Positions 36,705 to 45,285 of a stretch of 64,000 nucleotides of DNA are shown piece after piece (position 1 is the stretch's first letter; every line of letters starts with the position of its first letter). Where the stretch lies: the NCBI RefSeq assembly GCF_002976435.1, contig NZ_PUGF01000003.1:62001-126000 (forward strand). The letters run 5' to 3'. The translations under genes and the position numbers were made by a program. The notes below the pieces were generated by a model, which had not been told where the DNA came from, made no database searches, and was given only the letters and a program-made list of their open reading frames with translations. The stretch comes from Solimicrobium silvestre. Its GTDB lineage: Bacteria > Pseudomonadota > Gammaproteobacteria > Burkholderiales > Burkholderiaceae_D.

Positions 36705-38254
36705 ATCAAGAACAATTTCTCGAATACGGTAAACAGGGTTTTAATCTGGTGCCGCTGTGGCAAATACTGCCGCTACCTCCCCAATTGGAAGCGCTTAGTC
36801 TTTACCGTGTCTTGTGCATGCAAGGTAACGATTATCTGTTCGAAACGGGGCAGTGGGAGGGCGGGAATTTTCAGCGCCACTATTCCATCATTGGGCTACC
36901 AGCAGCCGAGCGCATCGAGATCGGAGAGCATTGGTTCAAGCATATAAAAGAGGGAGAAATCATACAGGAGCTCAGCACGAGCGAACCCCTGGACGAACTG
37001 GAACGTTTACTGGCTAGCTTCAGAGTGCCGCAAATTGCAGCACTACCGCCATTTTCTGGCGGCTTGTTCGGCTACTTCGGATTCGAAACCACTCGCTTGA
37101 TCGAGCCACGCCTGGCGCGCCAACCGCGCAAACCGTCCGGGCTCGACGTGCCTGATGTGGTACAGCTAGTCAGCAAGGAATTGCTGGTATTCGACCATCG
37201 CCAGTCGCAACTATTTTGCATCGTGCATGACGATCCTGGCGTTGCCGACAGCTATTTACGCACGCACAATCGGCTCTATGCCTTGTGCGAACACGTGCTA
37301 CATAAGATGACAGAGATCGCTACAAACTTTCCTGCGCAAACATATGCGCCAAAGACTACTACGCACGCCGCGCCAGCGCTCCATGATGAGCTTACTTACG
37401 CATTTCCCCGTGCGCAATTTGAGCAGGCGGTGGGAGCCATCAAGACATATATCGCGGCTGGCGACGTGATGCAGGTAGTGCTGTCGCAACGCATGAGCCG
37501 CTCCTTGTCTTGCGACGCGCCGACCCTATATCAAGCGCTACGCAGCTTGGGTCAGACGCCGTACAGTTACATCGTCGATCTGGGTCAATTTCAGGTGGTG
37601 GGTGCCTCGCCAGAAATGCTGGTGCAGCGCCAAACCAATACGATGACCAGCAGGCCGATGGCCGGTACCCGCCGACGCGGTGCGGATGCCTCGGCCGATC
37701 TCCAGCTCACACAGGAATTGCTGGCCGATCCTAAGGAAATCGCGGAACACATGATGCTGCTTGATTTAGCCCGCAATGATCTGGGGCGCGTGGCCGAGGT
37801 CGGCAGCGTACAGGTCAAGAATATTTTGTCGGTCGAATATTTTTCCCACGTCATGCATATCGTCTCGACGGTGACTGGTTTGGCACCATCACAATTGAGC
37901 GGCCTCGAAGTGTTCAAGAGCACCTTCCCGGCCGGCACCCTCAGTGGCGCCTCGAAAATTCGTGCACTTGAAGTCATCGCCCAACTTGAACCGCATGCAC
38001 GCGGAATCTACGGTGGTGCCATTGGCTGCATGGACTGGCACGGCGGAGTAGATCTTGCCATCGCCATCCGTACTGGCGTTCTCCAGGCAGGGATCTTGCA
38101 GGTTCAGGCCGGTGCCGGGGTGGTGCAAGATTCCGTGGCCGAACGTGAGTGGCAAGAAACGATAGAAAAGAGCCGGATGATGCTGCTTGCAGCGCAATTG
38201 GCTCAAAGTTGGCAGCAAGAGATGACCGTTCTGGAGGACCCCGCATGCATTTAA
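36698..38254 (+). CDS. trpE: Anthranilate synthase component I-like chorismate enzyme
   Basis: A 518-residue chorismate-binding enzyme with the full C-terminal catalytic domain: YIVDLGQFQVVGASPEML, RPMAGTRRRG, AEHMMLLDLARNDLGRV, FPAGTLSGASKIRA and GIYGGAIG. Ala in PMAGT fits anthranilate (or ADIC) synthases, while PabB has Lys there. The N-terminal tryptophan-sensing motif LLES is replaced by LFET, so feedback inhibition by tryptophan may be lost. It overlaps the ligase before it and the amidotransferase after it. This is probably a dedicated pathway copy rather than the housekeeping trpE, since trpD and trpC are absent. Confidence 0.88.
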   Translation: MLNQEQFLEYGKQGFNLVPLWQILPLPPQLEALSLYRVLCMQGNDYLFETGQWEGGNFQRHYSIIGLPAAERIEIGEHWFKHIKEGEIIQELSTSEPLDELERLLASFRVPQIAALPPFSGGLFGYFGFETTRLIEPRLARQPRKPSGLDVPDVVQLVSKELLVFDHRQSQLFCIVHDDPGVADSYLRTHNRLYALCEHVLHKMTEIATNFPAQTYAPKTTTHAAPALHDELTYAFPRAQFEQAVGAIKTYIAAGDVMQVVLSQRMSRSLSCDAPTLYQALRSLGQTPYSYIVDLGQFQVVGASPEMLVQRQTNTMTSRPMAGTRRRGADASADLQLTQELLADPKEIAEHMMLLDLARNDLGRVAEVGSVQVKNILSVEYFSHVMHIVSTVTGLAPSQLSGLEVFKSTFPAGTLSGASKIRALEVIAQLEPHARGIYGGAIGCMDWHGGVDLAIAIRTGVLQAGILQVQAGAGVVQDSVAEREWQETIEKSRMMLLAAQLAQSWQQEMTVLEDPACI

Positions 38255-38859
38255 TGATAGATAACTACGATTCGTTCACCTATAACGTCGTGCAGTACCT
38301 GAGCATGCTGGGCGCCGAAATCGAGGTTCGGCGCAGCGATCAAATCAGCCTGGAACAGATCGATGCCATGGCACCGCAATCGCTCATCATTTCGCCGGGC
38401 CCGTGTTCACCGACAGAGGCGGGCATATCTATTGCCGCCATCCGTCATTTTGCCGGGCGCTTGCCAATACTGGGAATCTGCTTAGGACATCAATGCATCG
38501 CGGCAGCCATGGGTGGACAGGTGCGTCGCGCCGAGGAAGTATTGCACGGCAAAATCTCACCGATCCAGCATGCGGGCGATGGCTTGTTTGCCGGTATCCC
38601 ACAACAAGGGTTGGTCGGGCGCTACCATTCATTGGTGGTAGACGCTTTGCCGCCAGAGTTGCTCGTCACGGCACGCGCCTTACGGCCCGATGGCAGCGAG
38701 GGAGAAATCATGGCTATGCAACACCGCCACCTTCCTATCTACGGCATGCAATTTCATCCTGAATCGGTATTGACACAGCACGGTTTGGGCATGCTTGCCA
38801 ACTATATGCGCATCGTCACGCAGTTCGAGCTTGAGGGCGGCACTCGCATTCATATCTAA
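38245..38859 (+). CDS. trpG: Anthranilate synthase component II, glutamine amidotransferase
   Basis: A 204-residue class I amidotransferase: IDNYDSFTYNVVQYL, the nucleophile Cys in ICLGHQC and the His-Glu pair in QFHPESVLT. It supplies ammonia from glutamine to the TrpE-like subunit. The ATG at 38245 has GGAGG eight bases upstream and overlaps the trpE stop by ten bases; the longer frame from 38149 lies inside trpE. PabA-like amphibolic use cannot be excluded. Confidence 0.9.
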   Translation: MHLMIDNYDSFTYNVVQYLSMLGAEIEVRRSDQISLEQIDAMAPQSLIISPGPCSPTEAGISIAAIRHFAGRLPILGICLGHQCIAAAMGGQVRRAEEVLHGKISPIQHAGDGLFAGIPQQGLVGRYHSLVVDALPPELLVTARALRPDGSEGEIMAMQHRHLPIYGMQFHPESVLTQHGLGMLANYMRIVTQFELEGGTRIHI

Positions 38860-38926
38860 TTTTATTTAACGAAGCGCAGGCCGGCAGGTCTGTTCTGAAC
38901 TACTGCTTTTAATCTACGAGGATTTC

Positions 38927-39373
38927 ATGCGTATTACTTGTTTTGAAAAAAATTACCCGATCCGATTTTCTCATTGCGATCCGGCCGGTATTGTTTATTT
39001 CCCCCAGTATCTGGTCTTAAGCAATTGGCTGGTCGAAGACTGGTTCACAGAAGGATTGGGTATTGATTTTTCCCACTTCATCTGTGCCCGGCGCTTGGGG
39101 CTGCCGATCGTCAAGCTCGAGAATGAATTCCTGGCTCCGTCGCGCCAGGGCGAGTTACTCACGTTTCGCTTGGAATTACAGAACCTGGGGCGGCGCTCAC
39201 TGGAAGTGTTGATCAGCGCACGGTTTGGCGACCAGGTCCGGATGCAGAGCAAGCAGGTAATGGTAATAACTTCGCTAGAAAGCGGCAAATCAATTGTTTT
39301 CCCCGATGACGTGCGGCAGCAGCTGCAGCGGTTTACAGAACAGACAAAACTAACAGAAATGGTGGCTTCATAA
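38927..39373 (+). CDS. 4-hydroxybenzoyl-CoA thioesterase-family hotdog protein
   Basis: The 148-residue hotdog protein has the 4HBT motif FSHCDPAGIVYFPQYL with the catalytic Asp. It should hydrolyse an aromatic acyl-CoA. In this cluster it may release the modified ring acid from CoA, or proofread stalled thioesters as thioesterases do in tropone-type pathways. Its stop shares one base with the RidA start (TAATG at 39371-39375), so the two are co-translated. Confidence 0.88.
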   Translation: MRITCFEKNYPIRFSHCDPAGIVYFPQYLVLSNWLVEDWFTEGLGIDFSHFICARRLGLPIVKLENEFLAPSRQGELLTFRLELQNLGRRSLEVLISARFGDQVRMQSKQVMVITSLESGKSIVFPDDVRQQLQRFTEQTKLTEMVAS

Positions 39374-39762
39374 TGCAAATCTTACAACCGCCCGATTGGG
39401 TTCGTCCACGCGGCTATGCCAATGGTGTCGTAGCCAAGGGAAGTTTAGTCTTTACCTCCGGCCAGCTTGGATGGGACGGGCAAGGTCAATTCCAAAGCGA
39501 GCGCTACGCGGATCAGGCGCGCCAAGCTTTACAAAATATTGTGACCGTACTGGCGCAGGCCGGAGCCAAGCCGGAACACATCGTGCGCCTGACCTGGTAC
39601 GTGACTGACCGTGCGGCCTATTTAGAACAGGCTAAAGAGGTGGGGCAATCGTATCGGGAGTTGATCGGCCATTTTCCAACCATGAGCGCGTTTCAAGTGA
39701 GCGCCTTAATGGTCGACGGGGCCAAGGTTGAAATCGAGGCGACAGCCGTAATTCCCGATTAA
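39373..39762 (+). CDS. RidA-family (YjgF/YER057c/UK114) protein
   Basis: A 129-residue RidA-like protein (FTSGQLGWDGQG, ARQALQNIVTVLAQAGA, VRLTWYVTD, and MSAFQVSALMVDGAKVEIEATA). The last part contains Val/Leu where archetypal RidA has the substrate-binding Arg (R-V-A-V-x-L-P), so it may belong to a non-archetypal Rid subgroup. RidA proteins hydrolyse reactive enamines and imines. An amino-substituted epoxide or dearomatised ring would produce such species, which makes its presence here meaningful. Confidence 0.85.
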   Translation: MQILQPPDWVRPRGYANGVVAKGSLVFTSGQLGWDGQGQFQSERYADQARQALQNIVTVLAQAGAKPEHIVRLTWYVTDRAAYLEQAKEVGQSYRELIGHFPTMSAFQVSALMVDGAKVEIEATAVIPD

Positions 39763-39925
39763 ATTAGTCCGTGATCACGAGGCTGCATTTTAAATGTGTT
39801 CGGCGAATTCCTGCTGATACAAAGCCTACGCACATGAACAATAGAGAGCATTGGGGTCACATAATTTCCTGCATGCTCATTCATAAACATAACGGTGCAG
39901 TTCGCCATGCTGAAGAGGTTAAGGT

Positions 39926-40816
39926 ATGTACACAAACAACAAAACCAGCGCAGTATCCGGCCAACCGTGGTGGGCTTTTCCTACCGAAACCACAACACTG
40001 CGCACGCAAGATTTCGGCGGCTACACGGTTGCTGTGCGTGGTCCGACACTAGAAGAATATATCGACGGGCCGAACGTATTTCTCGTGCATGGCATGGTGG
40101 ACTCAAGCGATACCTGGGATGCATTGTTACCAGCACTCTCACACTGCAACATCTGGCGCCTTGATCTGCCCTGGTCCGGTCGTGACGGTGTATCTTGGCC
40201 TACCCTGCAACCAGCGCTGAAATGGTTGCAGGCGGCATTGGCGCTGTGCCCGATAAAACGCGGTATCTTCGTCGGCCATTCGTTCGGTGCCACGGTGTTA
40301 TTGGATTGGTTGGCTACAGATCCGACGGCGCGCCAGATGGCCGACGGTATGCTGTTGTTTGCACCTTTGTATTGTGATGCGCAGCGCCCAGTGTCATGGC
40401 CCGATTTTGACCTGTTCGCACGCGGCGTCCAGTATCGCTTTGAGAAAAACTTGCGCATTCGGATGGGCTGTGACGTACCAAGCGACGCAACCGTGTGTGC
40501 GATCGCAACGCAGCTCAGTGAACGTTTTTTGCCGGACGCCATGCTAGAACTATTTCGCATCTTTCTCTCAAGCCGTCACTGGGAATTTAAGCAGTTGCAA
40601 TTACCAGTGAAGTTAGTCATTGGGGAAAAGGAAAACCCCATTACACGCCACAACATCAACGAAATGATCAACAGCCTCCCCGGCGCTGAGTGTCACACTT
40701 TGGCCGGGTGCGGTCATTACAGCATTCACGAACAACCTGCCATGTTGCGTGCTTTGCTTTCCGAGTTCCTGGTACGCGTTCGTATGCCAGAGAGCTCGCA
40801 TGCTTTACGAATGTAG
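39926..40816 (+). CDS. Alpha/beta hydrolase
   Basis: A 296-residue cytoplasmic alpha/beta hydrolase with the oxyanion segment VFLVHGMVDSSDTWD, nucleophile Ser in VGHSFGA, and late KLVIGEKENPIT and CGHYSIHEQP, supplying Asp/Glu and His. It is the last gene of the cluster, 163 bases after RidA. It might hydrolyse or cyclise a late intermediate. It is convergent with the metallo-beta-lactamase-fold gene, only eight bases apart. Confidence 0.8.
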   Translation: MYTNNKTSAVSGQPWWAFPTETTTLRTQDFGGYTVAVRGPTLEEYIDGPNVFLVHGMVDSSDTWDALLPALSHCNIWRLDLPWSGRDGVSWPTLQPALKWLQAALALCPIKRGIFVGHSFGATVLLDWLATDPTARQMADGMLLFAPLYCDAQRPVSWPDFDLFARGVQYRFEKNLRIRMGCDVPSDATVCAIATQLSERFLPDAMLELFRIFLSSRHWEFKQLQLPVKLVIGEKENPITRHNINEMINSLPGAECHTLAGCGHYSIHEQPAMLRALLSEFLVRVRMPESSHALRM

Positions 40817-40824
40817 GCGATACA

Positions 40825-41826
40825 TCAGTGGGTCGATCCAAGTAAAACCAGAGAATCCGGTGCGGCCAATGTCAGGAATGGCGGCACGAAAAGCTGGTCC
40901 TGCATAATAAAAGAACCGTAGTGCGTGTAGAAATGGTTGAAGTGTTCGACAGCCTCGGGTAACGCCATCAGATCTTTCTTGGTCAATGGAAGAACGTGTT
41001 CGTTGGCATGCATGGTCGCTCCCCAAGAAAACGTCTCCCCAGCATCATTGATTTCAACGTGCCCTCCCAGTACATAACTGACAAGGTGTTGACTTGCAAA
41101 AGCAGCCATGCGGCGAGCACTGGCAAGATCAGCCTGCTTGTCGTTAATCAGGAGACGCCCCGGCATAAGAAAATCCCCCGAAAAAACCAGCGCTGTGGTG
41201 CGATCGTAGAATGCCACGTGCGTCTCGTTGTGACCGGGAGTCGGAATCACATCGACAATACGGCCACCAAGGTCAATGTGGGCTTCGCCATTGGGCCAGT
41301 CGACAAAACCGAAATACGTTTTCACGCTATCGATGTCGTGACCAATCACCTCTACGTTTGGCAAACCCCGGAACTGCACGTCGCCCTCACGATGGTCACT
41401 GTGCCGGTGGCTATGAGCGACAAGCAAGGGCAACGTGAGCCCAGCTTTTGCCGGCAAGAGCCGCAATACGGTTTGCGCGAGCGGCATTTTTTTAGGGTCA
41501 GCAACATCACCGGTATCAATTAAAAGAGCCCGGGTTGAGCCAATAATGAGATACATAAAAGGTGCTTCATCGGTCACACACAGGCTCTCTCGCAAGACAT
41601 AAGTCGTGGCATCGAACTGCCTGATTTCCAGAGGTGGCGGCGGGTTGTGATCACAGTCTGAAGCGCCCGGGCTGAACTTAGTTGTTAGCAGCAATGGAAT
41701 AACATCCTGCGCCTGGCAACTGAGTGTAGTAAACAGTGCCAGCATGACCAACGCCAACATAGTCCGGCACCACGTTGGGCGGATTGGACGTGACAGGGTA
41801 AAAAAGTGAGGTGTGGCGGTTTTCAT
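40825..41826 (-). CDS. Exported metallo-beta-lactamase-fold hydrolase
   Basis: The 333-residue protein has an N-terminal hydrophobic stretch with a signal-peptide end near SCQAQ (about 40) and the MBL motif HxHxDH at 140-145 (HRHSDH), followed by a GHNETHVAFYD segment and a late GGHVEI with further ligands. It is a periplasmic zinc hydrolase of unknown substrate. It is not clearly a true beta-lactamase, since the surrounding sequence resembles the general MBL-fold group. It reads toward the cluster end and has its own promoter near 41830-41900. Confidence 0.82.
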   Translation of the reverse strand: MKTATPHFFTLSRPIRPTWCRTMLALVMLALFTTLSCQAQDVIPLLLTTKFSPGASDCDHNPPPPLEIRQFDATTYVLRESLCVTDEAPFMYLIIGSTRALLIDTGDVADPKKMPLAQTVLRLLPAKAGLTLPLLVAHSHRHSDHREGDVQFRGLPNVEVIGHDIDSVKTYFGFVDWPNGEAHIDLGGRIVDVIPTPGHNETHVAFYDRTTALVFSGDFLMPGRLLINDKQADLASARRMAAFASQHLVSYVLGGHVEINDAGETFSWGATMHANEHVLPLTKKDLMALPEAVEHFNHFYTHYGSFIMQDQLFVPPFLTLAAPDSLVLLGSTH

Positions 41827-42009
41827 TGCGTCTTCCTTGCGTTGTGGAATGCGCTAACTCTAGCAGTCTGTGGGAAGAAACCAGAAGCTGCGTGCCGAAG
41901 ATTCGATGAATCGACAATGCGCTGCGCCAGATCGAAGGTTTAGCACGACGAAGTTTTTTGATTTGTGCAGAATTTCGGCGCGGGGGTTATCTTTAGAAAC
42001 CACATTCCG

Positions 42010-42771
42010 CTAGTGGCGATTACGCCCCAATAGCCAGCTGTCGATACGGTCAGCACACGTGCGGCTGGATCGATGCTCAGAACCATCAACAAGCGTAATC
42101 AAGAACTCGCGGTTTTCAAGGCGGCGCAATTCCATCACACGCGATTTTTGCAGGATGCGCGAACGATGGATTCTAATGAAGCGCGCCGGATCAAGACATT
42201 CTTCGAATGAGCGCATGGTTTCGCGCAGAAGATGCAGACGGCCTTGCACATGTAGTTCGCAATAGTCGCCCGCTGCGGCAATCCAGTCGATATTTTCAGC
42301 GTCGACAATCTGAATACGCGTCCCGGTCTGTACGCGGAAGTGCGTAGCATACGGTGAACTCTCGCCTTTTAACACTTCAATCATTTTCTCTGCGGAGCGC
42401 AAGCGCTGGGAGGTTTCGAGCAGTGCACGGGCACGCTCGAGAGCGACGTAGAAGCGTTCATCGTCTATCGGTTTGACCAAATAATCCAATGCCTGCACGT
42501 CAAATGCGCTCAGTGCATGCTCATCGTACGCGGTCAGAAAAATCACCAGCGGGAGATGCTCCTGATCGAGCTGCCTCATCACTTCAAGTCCGTTCAACCC
42601 GGGCATTTGGATATCTAGAAACACCAGATCGGGATTCTCGGCACGAATCTTCTCGACCGCAGAGATTCCGTCACCGCACTCCCCGATCACGCTAATGTCA
42701 GAGAAGCGCAGCAAGCGAGCACGAACACCCCGTCGGCTCAGAGGCTCGTCATCGACAATCAAGACTCGCAC
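42010..42771 (-). CDS. LytTR-family response regulator
   Basis: A 253-residue regulator with an N-terminal receiver (VLIVDDEPLSRRG, phospho-Asp in LVFLDIQMPGLNGL, Lys in YLVKPID) and a C-terminal LytTR DNA-binding domain (IDWIAAAGDYCELHVQGR...FIRIHRSRIL). It overlaps the histidine kinase gene by 13 bases. The pair is of the LytS/LytT (AlgZ/AlgR-like) kind, which control cell-surface or metabolic genes; targets are not evident. Confidence 0.92.
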   Translation of the reverse strand: MRVLIVDDEPLSRRGVRARLLRFSDISVIGECGDGISAVEKIRAENPDLVFLDIQMPGLNGLEVMRQLDQEHLPLVIFLTAYDEHALSAFDVQALDYLVKPIDDERFYVALERARALLETSQRLRSAEKMIEVLKGESSPYATHFRVQTGTRIQIVDAENIDWIAAAGDYCELHVQGRLHLLRETMRSFEECLDPARFIRIHRSRILQKSRVMELRRLENREFLITLVDGSEHRSSRTCADRIDSWLLGRNRH

Positions 42772-43841
42772 AAGATCTCCTGCCGGGGATTGACTGGCTT
42801 CACCAATGGGATCTCAATCTTTATGCAGCATCCGCCATGCTCCGGCCAGGTCAACTCAAGTTCATGGCTGTCTGGATACAGCGTCTGCAACCTTTCGCGG
42901 GTATTCGCGAGGCCAACCCCCAACGAAGCGTGCTTCACAGGAACCACCACCAGATCGCGATGGCCGGAATTCTCAACAATGATGGATACGCGCCCTTCAG
43001 CAGACACCGCCGCGATTCGGAGCCAGCCTCCATCGATTTGCAAATTGATTCCATGCTTGATGGCGTTCTCAACCAGTGGTTGCAACAGCATGGTCGGCAC
43101 CGTGGCATCCGTGACCGCGTCATCAATGTCAATATTGATCTGCAAGCGTTCACCAAACCTGACCTTCTCAATGTCGAGGTAGCGGTTCACCAGCGTTATC
43201 TCTTCAGCCAAGGTATGACTCAATGCACCGTCAGAATCGAGAGTGCTGCGCAACAGTTCGGCGATCTGGCTCAGCATACGGTTTGCGCCGCTACCATTGC
43301 CCTCTGCCACCAGAGTCGACACCACATTCAGGGCATTAAACAGGAAATGCGGGTTGAGTTGATAGCGCAGTGAGTTCAGACGAACTTCGCGCAATGCCTG
43401 TTCGGCCAGAATGCGGCGTTCGCGCTCGTCAACCGAGTGGCGCCACTGTTTGATACTGAAATAAAGACTGCACCACAGAAATAGAATCACCGTAATCTGA
43501 AGGCAGTCGGTCAACCAGTTTATCCATTCGAGGGGCCGGATATCCGAGATCCCGAGCTCCACGACCAGAGCTCCAAATGCACCCGCGCAGAGCGACCAGA
43601 CGAAAGCACGAGCCTCAAGCGCCAACCACGAATGTTGTTTCGCGATAGCAGAACGGCACAGCCGCCACAGCACGCAACTTTCGATAAATGCAACGCCGAC
43701 ATAGATAGCGTTCCCACGCAACATACCGGGCGCGCCAATGACAGGAATCATGGCGATTAGAATCAGCAAATAGAGGCTGGTCCAGCCTATCGCCTGAAGT
43801 TGCCAGAAATTGGGGAAGTTGGATGCACGGGGTTGACTCAT
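42759..43841 (-). CDS. LytS/AlgZ-type membrane sensor histidine kinase
   Basis: The 360-residue protein has about four membrane helices in residues 15-140, a short linker with a coiled region, the His_kinase motif RYQLNPHFLFNALN with the phospho-acceptor His, and a C-terminal ATPase region (LLQPLVENAIKHGI, GVGLANTRERL). It phosphorylates the response regulator encoded just downstream. Confidence 0.92.
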   Translation of the reverse strand: MSQPRASNFPNFWQLQAIGWTSLYLLILIAMIPVIGAPGMLRGNAIYVGVAFIESCVLWRLCRSAIAKQHSWLALEARAFVWSLCAGAFGALVVELGISDIRPLEWINWLTDCLQITVILFLWCSLYFSIKQWRHSVDERERRILAEQALREVRLNSLRYQLNPHFLFNALNVVSTLVAEGNGSGANRMLSQIAELLRSTLDSDGALSHTLAEEITLVNRYLDIEKVRFGERLQINIDIDDAVTDATVPTMLLQPLVENAIKHGINLQIDGGWLRIAAVSAEGRVSIIVENSGHRDLVVVPVKHASLGVGLANTRERLQTLYPDSHELELTWPEHGGCCIKIEIPLVKPVNPRQEILCES

Positions 43842-44252
43842 AGTAACGCTATTTTATTCTGTTGACTTCCCCTGTGCAACGCAGTTCATCGTGCCATGCG
43901 CTCACTCTGGCGCGGAGCCCCTAGCATTACTTCACGTCGCCTCCTCGCGGCTGGAACCACCAATCGAAACTTGCGTTTCGGCATTAAGTCTTTCTACGTT
44001 TTTCAGAAAATAAAAAAGCCCCATCGATAAGAATGTCGATTCAAACATATTGGTTGGCTTCGCGGATAGTCTCCTACAAGCAATAACTTTACCGAATATT
44101 TCAACGATAAATTCCGTTATGTGCATCACCGAACAGAGTTGGTTGTGCGCTCGGTGTAGCTTGGATTGCGAATCGTAGCGCGCACTGACGATTTCGAGGT
44201 CAATTTCTTATACAAGTGCGCAATTTTAGCTACTCAAATTAAAGGAATTGCC
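43842..44252. other. Intergenic region between the kinase and the collagen-like gene
   Basis: This 411-base region carries divergent promoters. A small hairpin CGAAAC-TTGC-GTTTCG is visible at about 43963-43980. No gene is convincing. Confidence 0.4.
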
Positions 44253-45218
44253 ATGAAATCCACAATGATAAAAAGTACGCTATCGCTAGCGATAATCGGA
44301 CTATTCGCCGCAGGGTGCACTAGTACTCCGCCGCACGTCGCAGAAAACAACTATGTACAGCAACCAGCACCCATCAGTTACGTCGGTCCTCCTGGGGCGA
44401 CTGGCGCTACTGGTGCGCAGGGTATACAGGGTGAAACCGGTGCCACCGGCCCTACTGGTCTCGCGATGGCTGGTCCAACAGGTGCGACGGGTGAGACCGG
44501 CGCACAGGGCATGCAAGGTCCTGTTGGCGAAACGGGTGTTGAAGGCAGAATGGTGGTGGGGCGTGCTGGTCCAACCGGAGCAACCGGCGCGACCGGCGCA
44601 CAAGGGATGACCGGTGATACCGGAGCACAAGGTTCCAGCATACCAGGGCCTGCAGGTGCAACGGGCGCTACCGGGTTAACCGGTATTCAGGGCGTAATTG
44701 GAAGCAGAGGTCCTGAAGGTCCGTCGCGTGAAGGTCCTGCTGGTCCGGCTGGCGCAGTCGGCGCCACTGGCGCGCAAGGATTAGTTGGATCTACTGGGGC
44801 TCAAGGTAACACTGAAACGGCAGGTTTATCTGGGCCGACTGGCGCTACCGGTTCTACTGGCCCACAAGGTGAGGTCGGTCAGACTGGCGCGCAAGGCATG
44901 GGCGGTTCTACCGGAGCACTCGGCTATACCGGTACCGGCGCTCAGGGCAACTCAACACCATCCTGGAATTACACGTTTAAAGGCAATAGCGACGATACTC
45001 AGAAGTCAGACGACGGCAAAACGCAAGAGATTGTGAGCTATATGAATCAGAATCCATCTTCACAAATCACGATCAACGGTCCGAGCAATCGTTATGTGCA
45101 TAGCGTTATAGAATCCCTGACCGATGCCGGAGTGAAAGAATCCAGAATCCACCTCGGTCCACTCACCGACTCGACGCAGGATAATGGTCACCGGGTTGAT
45201 GTAATAATCAGTAACTAA
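44253..45218 (+). CDS. Lipoprotein with collagen-like Gly-X-Y repeats and an OmpA-like C-terminus
   Basis: From the ATG at 44253 (AAAGGAA upstream) the 321-residue product has a lipoprotein signal with lipobox FAAGC (Cys near residue 21). A long Gly-X-Y array follows (about residues 44-235, many [10 protein letters not shown] units with Thr and Gln in X/Y), broken by short interruptions. The C-terminal 85 residues resemble an OmpA-like peptidoglycan-associated fold ([18 protein letters not shown]). It probably forms a collagen-like trimeric rod anchored in the outer membrane. Reading from 44166 would destroy the lipoprotein signal. Confidence 0.8.
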   Translation: MKSTMIKSTLSLAIIGLFAAGCTSTPPHVAENNYVQQPAPISYVGPPGATGATGAQGIQGETGATGPTGLAMAGPTGATGETGAQGMQGPVGETGVEGRMVVGRAGPTGATGATGAQGMTGDTGAQGSSIPGPAGATGATGLTGIQGVIGSRGPEGPSREGPAGPAGAVGATGAQGLVGSTGAQGNTETAGLSGPTGATGSTGPQGEVGQTGAQGMGGSTGALGYTGTGAQGNSTPSWNYTFKGNSDDTQKSDDGKTQEIVSYMNQNPSSQITINGPSNRYVHSVIESLTDAGVKESRIHLGPLTDSTQDNGHRVDVIISN

Positions 45219-45285
45219 TCATCGTCATTTCAGGTGATTGAAGAATGCCAGGCCCTAAGCGGCACTTTCACTACGGGCCTGATAA

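Noticed and set aside
36698-38254. PabB (aminodeoxychorismate synthase) instead of TrpE
   Set aside because: The motif PMAGT has Ala where PabB has Lys (PIKGT), and the length and neighbours fit anthranilate synthase.
44301-44661. Pro/Cys-rich antisense ORFs opposite the collagen-like gene
   Set aside because: They are reverse readings of the Gly-rich repeat and carry no start signals.
44390-44950. CRISPR-like or tandem DNA repeat array
   Set aside because: The repetition is explained by Gly-X-Y codons of the collagen-like protein; there are no uniform repeats and spacers.
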